From: a virus
Virus record (IMG/VR): IMGVR_UViG_3300025133_000711
Span: 1 to 21,117 of that record
Length of the DNA: 21,117 bases
Strand: one strand, 5' to 3'
Shown: positions 13,369 through 19,133 of the stretch, piece by piece
Layout of the letters: every line of letters begins with the position of its first letter
Position numbering within the stretch: position 1 is the stretch's first letter
The notes under the pieces: generated by a model
The model's input: the letters and a program-made list of their open reading frames with translations, nothing else
Database searches by the model: none
Told to the model about the DNA's origin: nothing
Program-made: the position numbers and the translations under genes

Positions 13369-14214
13369 ATGAATATATTTGATACCATCACACTACAGGA
13401 CGTCTGGAATACTGACCTGATTACTTATGCCGCTAAGGTATGGTGCAGGGATAACATGGCATATCTGAATAAGCCTATACAGCTATTTGGGACCAGTCTC
13501 AAAGTGGAAAAAGGCCGTAAATACAAGCGTGAAACATATGTAATGTACTTACAGCCAGCGGGTAAGGTAGCCACAGAGACCTTATGTGCCGGTGCGCGTA
13601 GTGCTGGATGTGAGGGCCCTTGCCTTATCAGCAGCGGTCAGCTAGGCATGACAACGGGGCAGAATGCGGCTACTAAGCGTACAGTACTGATGTTGCTACG
13701 TCCTGCGTGGTTCGAGGCGCAGCTGCTAACAGAAATTGATAGGGCTGAGCGCAAAGCCACCAAAACAGCTGTAAAAGCCTTATTCCGATTGAATGGTACA
13801 GCTGATATTGATTTTGGCCACATAATGGCACAACGGCCTAACAGTAGTTTTTATGATTATACGAAATTACTGTCTAGGGTACGTAAAAATACCCTAGGGA
13901 ACTACCACCTGACGTTTAGTGGTTCTATGTACTCCGAGCCCTCACGTAGGGCCCTTAGGAAGGCCGTACAACGCGGGTACAATGTAGCAGTGGCGTACAA
14001 TACCAAGGGCCTTACAAGCGATAACATAGCCATACCAGAGGGCCTAGAGGATTTTGATACAACGGACCTACGTCCTATGGACGCTGTAGGGGCCATAGGG
14101 GCCCTTAAGCGAAAAGGTAGCAACAAAGGCCAGAGGGCCGCAGAGGGTTTAAATAGTTTTTTTGTGACAGCTGCGAATGAACATATATTCAATGACATTA
14201 TCGCCGTAGGTTAA
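13369..14214 (+). CDS. Gp88-like phage protein with a three-cysteine cluster
   Basis: This 281-residue protein contains C73-x7-C81-x3-C85 inside 'TETLCAGARSAGCEGPCLISSGQLG'. It then has 'RTVLMLLRPAWFEAQLLTEI', 'FRLNGTADIDF' (139-149), 'FYDYTKLLSR' (161-170) and 'NYHLTFSGSMYSE'. From memory this matches a phage family related to mycobacteriophage Gp88 (Pfam family GP88 or a sister family), whose members keep the Cys cluster, the 'R-L-N-x-x-x-D' motif and 'F-Y-D-Y-T-K'. The function is not established. The cysteines could bind a metal or an iron-sulfur cluster. It is the largest protein of the front early operon. The family name should be confirmed by profile search. Confidence 0.75.
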   Translation: MNIFDTITLQDVWNTDLITYAAKVWCRDNMAYLNKPIQLFGTSLKVEKGRKYKRETYVMYLQPAGKVATETLCAGARSAGCEGPCLISSGQLGMTTGQNAATKRTVLMLLRPAWFEAQLLTEIDRAERKATKTAVKALFRLNGTADIDFGHIMAQRPNSSFYDYTKLLSRVRKNTLGNYHLTFSGSMYSEPSRRALRKAVQRGYNVAVAYNTKGLTSDNIAIPEGLEDFDTTDLRPMDAVGAIGALKRKGSNKGQRAAEGLNSFFVTAANEHIFNDIIAVG

Positions 14215-14252
14215 ATACTACGGTTTTTCCTGGCCACTATAAGGTAAACATT

Positions 14253-14585
14253 ATGAGAGCATATAAGTTATTTAAACGTAGGAGTAATGGTACGCTAGGG
14301 CCCCTGTTTATTAATGCTAGACAGATAATCCCCATAGGGGAGACCATGATAGCAGAGAGTCACCCTACAAAGGGTTTCGCAGTCCGTGAGGGGTGGCACG
14401 CCACTCTAGAGCCCATAGCACCACATCTGTCAATGGCCCCTAGAGGTGGCTGTGAGAGAGTATGGTGTGAGGTGGAGCTAGGTGGCACGGTGCTACACAA
14501 ACGACCAGAGTCACAGGGTGGCACGTGGGTACTGGCAGATACATTAAAAGTTATTAGGATTATGGAAGGGTATAGCCATGAATGA
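14253..14585 (+). CDS. Conserved phage protein, unknown function
   Basis: This 110-residue protein starts at ATG with AAGG upstream. 'AYKLFKRRSNGTLGPLFINARQIIPIGETMIAESHPTKGFAVREGWHATLEPIAPHLSM' and 'RPESQGGTWVLADTLKVIRIM' recall a conserved family I have seen in phages and prophages ('LGPLFIN ... GFAxRxGWHxTxxPxAPHLS ... GGTWVLA'). No catalytic role is known to me. The conserved His, Glu and Trp residues suggest a folded, possibly enzymatic domain. It overlaps the next gene by 8 nt. Confidence 0.75.
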   Translation: MRAYKLFKRRSNGTLGPLFINARQIIPIGETMIAESHPTKGFAVREGWHATLEPIAPHLSMAPRGGCERVWCEVELGGTVLHKRPESQGGTWVLADTLKVIRIMEGYSHE

Positions 14586-14760
14586 TGAACAGAGAGAGAG
14601 GGCCACAGAGGCGGTGCGATTAGTGGAGTCTAGTGCTATGGAACTTATTTTGTGTTTCTCGTGCATGTCAGACGATGTTATAGCCATTGAGTGGACACAA
14701 TTACAGGCGGATTTTAATGCCTTATCTAGGATAATGGAACAATCGGAGGGCGAGTTATGA
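14578..14760 (+). CDS. Small helical early protein
   Basis: This 60-residue protein overlaps both neighbours (8 nt upstream, ATGA downstream). GGAAGGG precedes the ATG. The sequence is amphipathic helix ('RERATEAVRLVESSAMELILCFSCMSDDVIAIEWTQLQADFNALSRIMEQ') with two cysteines spaced C-x2-C. No family is recognised. Confidence 0.62.
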   Translation: MNDEQRERATEAVRLVESSAMELILCFSCMSDDVIAIEWTQLQADFNALSRIMEQSEGEL

Positions 14761-15554
14761 AATTTGACAAACAGAAGTTTATTAATTTTTTGTCTAATAG
14801 GAGGGTTCCAGCAATGAAACCAACAGTTTTGTTTTTGTTTAACTCCAGCGACTACGCTGTACAGCCATGGCTAGACGATGGCAGGTTTAACGTGGTATCC
14901 GTAGACTATGATGATACGGACCATAGTGGAGCCCACACGAAGCCAACAGAGGGGCATCATAGGTTGTCCATAGACTTGTCCCGCTATGGCTCTCTCACGG
15001 TCTCTAGTGAGCTCACGCATATAGGTATGGCACAACCTAGCCTAGTGATATCGTTTGCCCCATGTACGGACCTAGCTGTCTCTGGAGCGGCACATTTTGC
15101 ACGTAAGAGAGAGCGGGACCCCCAATTTCAAGAGAAGGCCACACGTATGGCTAAACTGGCTAGTGAATTTGGATGCCCATACATGGTAGAGAATCCCGTG
15201 TCCGTACTGGCCACTCTGTGGCGCAAACCGGACCACTACTGGCACCCACATGAGTACAGCGGGTACTGTCCTGAAGGGCCCCATCCGGAGTTCCCAGAGG
15301 TGATCCCACCACAGGACAACTACTGTAAGAAGACTTGTCTCTGGACAGGTAATGGGTTTGTTATGCCCCTTAAGAAGGACCACTATATACCTCGGAAAAC
15401 TACTGTTTTTCCTGGCCACGCTAAGCTGGGGGGCAAGTCTGCACGTACTAAATACATTAGGTCATTGACTCCCAGAGGGTTTGCACGAGCTATTTATGAG
15501 GCTAATTGTGAAAATATTGTGACATTTAGTAAAAACCCGTGTTATAATGCGTAA
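14757..15554 (+). CDS. Cytosine-C5 DNA methyltransferase-like protein
   Basis: This protein has 265 residues from ATG 14757, or 246 from ATG 14814; both starts have strong ribosome sites. 'TVLFLFNSSDYAVQPW ... FNVVSVDYDDTDHSG' fits a Rossmann SAM-binding start. 'LVISFAPCTDLAVSGA' aligns with motif IV, with the Cys in a P-C pair as candidate nucleophile. 'PYMVENPVSVLATLW' aligns with motif VI, with ENP in place of the usual ENV. 'YCKKTCLWTG' is typical of phage and prophage members. The C-terminal 'SLTPRGFARAIYEAN' fits the terminal helix that rejoins the SAM domain. The target-recognition region is short. It could methylate phage or host DNA, or modify cytosine otherwise; activity is inferred. 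Confidence 0.75.
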   Translation: MKFDKQKFINFLSNRRVPAMKPTVLFLFNSSDYAVQPWLDDGRFNVVSVDYDDTDHSGAHTKPTEGHHRLSIDLSRYGSLTVSSELTHIGMAQPSLVISFAPCTDLAVSGAAHFARKRERDPQFQEKATRMAKLASEFGCPYMVENPVSVLATLWRKPDHYWHPHEYSGYCPEGPHPEFPEVIPPQDNYCKKTCLWTGNGFVMPLKKDHYIPRKTTVFPGHAKLGGKSARTKYIRSLTPRGFARAIYEANCENIVTFSKNPCYNA

Positions 15555-15702
15555 AAAGCAGCACATTAATCGTTTAAATAGAGGTAATATTGTGTCTAAA
15601 CCTAGTATTTTAATGAGAATTGAGGCTTTAATAGCTGTATTTGTTTTATGGCTAGTGGGCCATTTTGATGATAACAATGAGGGGCAACCTGATGAAGAAT
15701 GA
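15547..15702 (+). CDS. Tiny single-pass membrane protein
   Basis: The frame from ATG 15547 encodes 51 residues, overlapping the methyltransferase-like gene by 8 nt. A basic N-terminus (MRKKQHINRLNRG) leads to one hydrophobic segment at about 25-40 (IEALIAVFVLWLVGHF) and an acidic tail DDNNEGQPDEE, which suggests N-in orientation. A GTG at 15592 with AGAGGT 6 nt upstream would give a 36-residue form and has the better ribosome site. No family is recognised. Confidence 0.55.
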   Translation: MRKKQHINRLNRGNIVSKPSILMRIEALIAVFVLWLVGHFDDNNEGQPDEE

Positions 15703-15907
15703 CATAGAAAACACACAAGTGGAGCCCATTGGCCCCATGACCATGGCTGAAATAGCTCAACATATGGGGGTCTCTAGGGCACAGGTGTACAATATCTACT
15801 CTACAGCCCTTATGAAGCTCAAAAAGGGTTTAGAGGAGCGTGGGTACTCCATAGAGGACCTAGAAACCACGTTTACTGAAGTGCAGGAGCCTACTAGCCA
15901 TGAATAA
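15692..15907 (+). CDS. Sigma-70 region 4-like HTH mini-protein
   Basis: I start at ATG 15692 (GAGGGG upstream), giving 71 residues; an in-frame ATG at 15665 lacks a good site. Residues 15-49, 'PMTMAEIAQHMGVSRAQVYNIYSTALMKLKKGLEE', match region 4.2 of sigma-70 factors ('LTLEEIGxxxGVTRERVRQIExxALxKLR'), including both helices and the basic end. No region 2 or 3 is present, so it cannot act as a full sigma factor. It may modulate host RNA polymerase at the -35, or act as a small HTH regulator. It overlaps the membrane gene by 11 nt and the next gene by 8 nt. Confidence 0.75.
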   Translation: MKNDIENTQVEPIGPMTMAEIAQHMGVSRAQVYNIYSTALMKLKKGLEERGYSIEDLETTFTEVQEPTSHE

Positions 15908-16040
15908 TTTAGATACATTACACTATGTTTTGATTTCGTGGTCTATTTGGTCTACGTGTATGTGGTGGATGTGGGAGCGCAGGTCTAACAAATACAGGGA
16001 TATCATTATCCTTAAACGCAGGGAGCCGACTGATGTCTAA
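15900..16040 (+). CDS. Tiny Trp-rich membrane protein
   Basis: The frame from ATG 15900 encodes 46 residues and overlaps both neighbours by 8 nt. Residues 7-25 are hydrophobic and hold five tryptophans (LHYVLISWSIWSTCMWWMW). A basic C-terminus with 'ERRSNKYRDIIILKRRE' follows. The charge pattern predicts N-out, C-in. No family is recognised. Overlap on both sides and the lack of room for other frames support it as real. Confidence 0.55.
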   Translation: MNNLDTLHYVLISWSIWSTCMWWMWERRSNKYRDIIILKRREPTDV

Positions 16041-16320
16041 GGTATATAGAGTACAAAAGAGCAGCTATGGCCTAGGCTGTGGTATGATTACCACACATGA
16101 GCTCTTACGTAGTACTGAGCACAGCGTATGGGTGCCTGTGTACTATCTCCGTGACGGTGAGAGGTGTCTACGTAATTGTTCCTCTTACAGGTGGTTTGAG
16201 GACCGCACAGAGGCCCTAGCGTACGCCAAGGAGCTGCTGGATCAAGAGGAGCGCAAGGCTCTTAAAACATTAGAATACATTAGACTAGAGAGAGAGAATA
16301 ACCATGGGACACAAGCGTAA
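16033..16320 (+). CDS. Early protein of unknown function
   Basis: This 95-residue protein has AGGGAG before ATG. The first half is beta-like with 'YGLGCGMITTHELLRSTEHSVWVPVYYLRDGE'. The second half ends in a long charged helix ('TEALAYAKELLDQEERKALKTLEYIRLERE'). No family is recognised. It overlaps the following basic protein by 17 nt. Confidence 0.66.
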   Translation: MSKVYRVQKSSYGLGCGMITTHELLRSTEHSVWVPVYYLRDGERCLRNCSSYRWFEDRTEALAYAKELLDQEERKALKTLEYIRLERENNHGTQA

Positions 16321-16465
16321 AACAGAAGACAAGCGGCGCAGTAACTTAGTTGCTAAGCACGCACGGAAGTTTACACTGGCGCATACTTTCGAGGACCGTA
16401 AGAAGGCCCAGAAACGTGGCAAGCGTAAGCACAAGCTACAATTGACTAACTTTAGAGGTGAATAA
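16304..16465 (+). CDS. Small, very basic conserved phage protein
   Basis: The frame from ATG 16304 encodes 53 residues, of which 20 are Lys, Arg or His (MGHKRKTEDKRRSNLVAKHARKF, then DRKKAQKRGKRKHK). The pattern 'NxVAKHAxxFxxAxxxxDRKKxxKRGxxKHK' resembles a short uncharacterised family I have seen in T7-like and related phages. Nucleic acid or ribosome binding is suggested by charge only. It overlaps the gene upstream by 17 nt. Confidence 0.65.
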   Translation: MGHKRKTEDKRRSNLVAKHARKFTLAHTFEDRKKAQKRGKRKHKLQLTNFRGE

Positions 16466-16467
16466 TT

Positions 16468-16713
16468 ATGCTCAAGGTATATAGAAGTGACTTAGATAAA
16501 GACGCATGGTACGTGGAGCAATCCCCCGTGGAAGCTGAGCTGGTAGCTCCGATATCACAGTGGAATTCCAGTACTATGGGCGCAAACGTCTATAAGACAT
16601 CACGGCTAGGTGGGTTCCTTACAACGCCCCTAGAGAGCTCTTATGTGGGTGAACACATAGGGTACTTAGACGTGGACGGTAGGGTGTTCCTGGCCACTGG
16701 GGTGGCCTCATGA
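16468..16713 (+). CDS. Early protein of unknown function
   Basis: This 81-residue protein has GAGGTG upstream of ATG and starts 2 nt after the preceding gene. The sequence is mixed beta/turn: 'KVYRSDLDKDAWYVEQSPVEAELVAPISQW', then 'GYLDVDGRVFLATGVAS'. Its stop is shared with the next start in an ATGA overlap. No family recognised. Confidence 0.65.
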   Translation: MLKVYRSDLDKDAWYVEQSPVEAELVAPISQWNSSTMGANVYKTSRLGGFLTTPLESSYVGEHIGYLDVDGRVFLATGVAS

Positions 16714-16883
16714 GGTGCCGTGCGTGCGATACCCTCTTGACTGACAATGAGGCTACGTCTAAAGACCTAGAAACAGGGGAATATCTAGACCTGTGTACTC
16801 TATGTAAGCGAGAGCACTACTACGTGAAAAAGGTTTACATAGAAAATAATTTAGACACTCCCAAGAAACCTGTGGTATACTAA
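16710..16883 (+). CDS. Four-cysteine zinc-ribbon mini-protein whose 3' end forms a promoter
   Basis: The frame from ATG 16710 encodes 57 residues: MRCRACDTLLTDNEAT, then 'GEYLDLCTLCKREHY', ending PKKPVVY. C3-x2-C6 and C29-x2-C32 form a zinc-ribbon pair. Proteins of the form 'MRCRACDxxLTxxEAT ... YxDLCxxC' are common in phages and recall DksA/TraR-type zinc fingers, without their coiled coil; function is unknown. The last codons CCT GTG GTA TAC TAA double as the -10 region of the promoter at 16852-16881. Confidence 0.7.
   Translation: MRCRACDTLLTDNEATSKDLETGEYLDLCTLCKREHYYVKKVYIENNLDTPKKPVVY
16852..16881 (+). promoter_or_regulatory. Internal early promoter overlapping the end of the zinc-ribbon gene
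   Basis: TAGACA (16852-16857), an 18-bp spacer and TATACT (16876-16881) with an extended -10 TG are present. A 19-bp stretch, AAACCTGTGGTATACTAAC (16866-16884), is identical to 18429-18447 in the next promoter. It would restart transcription for the 118-residue gene and those beyond. Confidence 0.78.
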
Positions 16884-16948
16884 CCCTAAGGGAAAAGGGA
16901 AACCATTTAGTTTTATCATTAAGTAAATTAACAAAAGGATTAAAAGAT

Positions 16949-17305
16949 ATGAAAGTTACTTTAGACCCAACAAAAGAGTTCACTAGTGTACCACAAGAGA
17001 GGCTAGTGGATGCCCTAGGGTTTATCCCTGAGTTCGTAGTAGCTGCCTTTGAACTGTTCCCAGAGGGGGACTCAGCGGAGGATGTCTACAACGCTATGGT
17101 CAAGGTGTACCGCTATGGGGACTATAGATTCCTTAGCACCAACGGGGGAGAAGTGGACTCTGAGGGGGTCTACCGCTACCCCGAAGACCCCGATCTGCAC
17201 CCTTTGGTCTGCTTTGAGCAGGGGGACGTTAAGGTCTTTGTTTATCAACATGCTATAATATCTGTAAGAGACAGCAGAGACACTATTGTGTCGCGGATGG
17301 ACTAA
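16949..17305 (+). CDS. Acidic early protein of unknown function
   Basis: This 118-residue protein is the first gene after the promoter at 16852-16881 and has AGGA upstream of ATG. It is acidic with 'ALGFIPEFVVAAFELFPEGDSAEDVYNAMVKVYRYGDYRFL' and 'VYRYPEDPDLHPLVCFEQGDVKVFVYQHAIISVRD'. No family is recognised. The long 5' leader (about 60 nt, A-rich) differs from the overlapping genes upstream and suggests separate control. Confidence 0.68.
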   Translation: MKVTLDPTKEFTSVPQERLVDALGFIPEFVVAAFELFPEGDSAEDVYNAMVKVYRYGDYRFLSTNGGEVDSEGVYRYPEDPDLHPLVCFEQGDVKVFVYQHAIISVRDSRDTIVSRMD

Positions 17306-17511
17306 TGGCTATGTATATGTGTGCAGAGTGTGACTCATGGCTTGACGATGATTATTACCCATGTCAGGAGCACCCAACGAGTAAAACAGAGCTAATCTGT
17401 CCTGATTGTCTCCTAGAGCTAGAGGAGCGCATGGAGGAAGAGATCAATGGGGAGGACTACATACCCCCACGACCTAAGGTAACACCATTCCCACAGGAGG
17501 GGAACCAATGA
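17305..17511 (+). CDS. Small zinc-ribbon protein
   Basis: This 68-residue protein overlaps the previous stop by one base (TAATG). Cys and His at C6-x2-C9, C20, H23 and C32-x2-C35 could hold one or two zinc ions. The C-terminal half is an acidic helix (LLELEERMEEEIN) followed by a Pro-rich tail. In-frame ATGs at codons 3 and 5 are possible starts. No family recognised. Confidence 0.66.
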   Translation: MAMYMCAECDSWLDDDYYPCQEHPTSKTELICPDCLLELEERMEEEINGEDYIPPRPKVTPFPQEGNQ

Positions 17512-17837
17512 GTGACTATAGAGACCAAGATGACCACGGAGCACGTGAGGACTATGAGTTTTCTCGGCTACGTGAGAAGGAGTCACCGGAGGAGACCGAG
17601 GCACGCCACAAGAGGCTCGACAATGCGCTCGCGTACACGATAACACTCACAGTACGACACGGTAACCCTCTGGTGCTCACCTACGACCACAGGAGCGAGG
17701 CCATGGATGACTGGGACAGGACAGTGGACAACATGCTTCCTGGTGACAGGGCAGTCCTGAGGGGGCCTAAGGGTATCCTCAGTGAATATAACGTAACAAC
17801 TAATGTAACCTCTAGAAGGAGTAACAACTATGCTTAA
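17508..17837 (+). CDS. Early protein of unknown function
   Basis: This 109-residue protein has a strong AGGAGG upstream of ATG and an ATGA overlap with the previous gene. The N-terminal 40 residues are highly charged and likely disordered or helical (DYRDQDDHGAREDYEFSRL). They are followed by a compact beta-like part, 'YTITLTVRHGNPLVLTYDHRSEAMDDWDRTVDNMLPGDRAVLRGPKG'. No family is recognised. Confidence 0.66.
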   Translation: MSDYRDQDDHGAREDYEFSRLREKESPEETEARHKRLDNALAYTITLTVRHGNPLVLTYDHRSEAMDDWDRTVDNMLPGDRAVLRGPKGILSEYNVTTNVTSRRSNNYA

Positions 17838-18414
17838 CATTAAAAAGTCTAACCAAGACAGCAACGGACAGATTTACGTTGTCAAGGACAATGGAGGTCC
17901 CTTTAATATAGGCGATCATGTTCGCTTGTGGTACGATGACAACACCAGCTGCCCTTGGTTTTGTAGCACAGCCGATGAATACTGCTATGGGAACGCATGG
18001 TCCATGCTTTGGGATCAACTAACACCTATCGAACCTGAAACCACCAGCACCTATGTGGACGACATATACAAGGGTCTTTCAGAGGGGCAACGTGTGCATA
18101 TGTTGAACAAACTTGCGAAGCACGGCTACGACCACCGCAAGTGGGCTACCATGCGTAAGCACATGACCACAGAGCAGCTGGAGGATGCACACAAGTGGGG
18201 TAACACCTACGGCACATCCCCTGAGGCTGATAGAAACCGGACTTATAAGGTGGGCCAAAGGGTTATTGTACAGGGTAACGAGTTACTTATCACACGTGTT
18301 AATGTGAAGGACGTGCAACTGACGTGCTTGCAGACAGGTAACCGCTGGAGTGGTTCTACTACACCCAAGAGCATGAAGAAGATCACCGAAGCAGAATTTA
18401 AACGCATAAGTTAA
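17830..18414 (+). CDS. Unknown protein with two beta modules and a helical linker
   Basis: This 194-residue protein has AAGGAG upstream of ATG and overlaps the previous gene by 8 nt. 'FNIGDHVRLWYDD' (about 25-37) and 'YKVGQRVIVQGNELLITRVNVKDVQLTCLQTGNRW' (about 138-173) each resemble small SH3/KOW-like beta modules, which often bind nucleic acid or protein. Between them is a helical stretch 'GLSEGQRVHMLNKLAKHGYDHRKWATMRKHMTTEQLEDAHKWG'. It ends directly at the next promoter, ahead of the replication genes. The module call is by pattern only. Confidence 0.66.
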   Translation: MLNIKKSNQDSNGQIYVVKDNGGPFNIGDHVRLWYDDNTSCPWFCSTADEYCYGNAWSMLWDQLTPIEPETTSTYVDDIYKGLSEGQRVHMLNKLAKHGYDHRKWATMRKHMTTEQLEDAHKWGNTYGTSPEADRNRTYKVGQRVIVQGNELLITRVNVKDVQLTCLQTGNRWSGSTTPKSMKKITEAEFKRIS

Positions 18415-18444
18415 CTGACACTTTAAGTAAACCTGTGGTATACT
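18415..18444 (+). promoter_or_regulatory. Promoter of the replication genes
   Basis: CTGACA (18415-18420), an 18-bp spacer and TATACT (18439-18444) with an extended -10 TG are present. The -10 region is identical over 19 bp to that at 16866-16884. The direct repeat GGTATAC follows at the predicted start. The leader to the SSB ATG is about 35 nt. Confidence 0.78.
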
Positions 18445-18485
18445 AACGGTATACCGCAAGGGAAACACAACGAGAGGTAGTAAAT

Positions 18486-18878
18486 ATGAAATATGAAATG
18501 ACTGAAGGCACAGTGGCTTTTTCAAACGTAGACGAGTGTGATGTCTACAATGGCAAATCCACGGGCCGATACACCTTGGTAGTTACCATTGATGAAGCCG
18601 ATGCATCCAAGATGCGTGACAAAGGTATCAAGGTGAAGATGTACCAGCCGGAAGAGGGTCCCGCGTCACCTCAGCGCAAGTTTGCGTCCAACTTTAAGCC
18701 ACCTGTGGTGGACTTGGATAACAACCCAGTCACAGGGGAAATCCCCTTTGGTTCCAAGGTGCGTATAGCGTGGGAAGCTGGACCTGATAACCCCCAGTAC
18801 GGCGTGCCCTGCTACATGGCCCGTGTGCGTGTTCTTGAGCGTGCTGAGAGCCTTAGCGACATACCGGAGGAGTTCTAA
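18486..18878 (+). CDS. Single-stranded DNA-binding protein (T7 gp2.5-like or related OB-fold)
   Basis: This 130-residue protein follows its own promoter and has GAGAGG before ATG. The sequence is beta-rich ('GRYTLVVTIDEADASKMRDKGIKVKMY', 'FKPPVVDLDNNPV', 'IPFGSKVRIAWEAGPDNPQYGVPCYMARVRVLE'), as in phage OB-fold ssDNA-binding proteins. It ends in the acidic tail ESLSDIPEEF, whose terminal Phe is the known mark of T7-like SSBs that dock on polymerase and helicase. It is shorter than T7 gp2.5 (232 residues). It would coat single strands during replication and recombination. The primase-helicase lies one gene downstream. Confidence 0.72.
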   Translation: MKYEMTEGTVAFSNVDECDVYNGKSTGRYTLVVTIDEADASKMRDKGIKVKMYQPEEGPASPQRKFASNFKPPVVDLDNNPVTGEIPFGSKVRIAWEAGPDNPQYGVPCYMARVRVLERAESLSDIPEEF

Positions 18879-18881
18879 ACC

Positions 18882-19133
18882 GTGTATGGCAATGGCATCT
18901 ACCTCATAACGCAGGACGTAGTATGCGGCTATGACACTTACGACAGTGCCGTAGTTGTCGCTGAGTCCGAAGAGGACGCACGCACCATCCACCCTGAAGG
19001 GGGCCACACGGCCTCTGAGGGGTCAGGAGGGCACACGTGGTGCCTCCAGAAGGACGTAGAGGTCCAGCGCATAGGTGTGGCTTGCGAAGGCGAGGGTCGT
19101 GGAGTAATCTGCGCCTCGTTTAACGCAGGATGA
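18882..19133 (+). CDS. Conserved phage protein ending in SFNAG
   Basis: This 83-residue protein starts at GTG 18882, with GGAGGAG about 10 nt upstream. 'YLITQDVVCGYDTYDSAVVVAESEEDARTIHPEG' and the ending 'GVICASFNAG' match a common small phage family of the form 'YLVTxxxxxGYDxYDxxVVxAxxxxxAR ... SFNAG', as I recall. Function is unknown. It lies between SSB and primase-helicase and overlaps the latter by 4 nt (ATGA), which suggests a replication-related role. Confidence 0.75.
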   Translation: MYGNGIYLITQDVVCGYDTYDSAVVVAESEEDARTIHPEGGHTASEGSGGHTWCLQKDVEVQRIGVACEGEGRGVICASFNAG

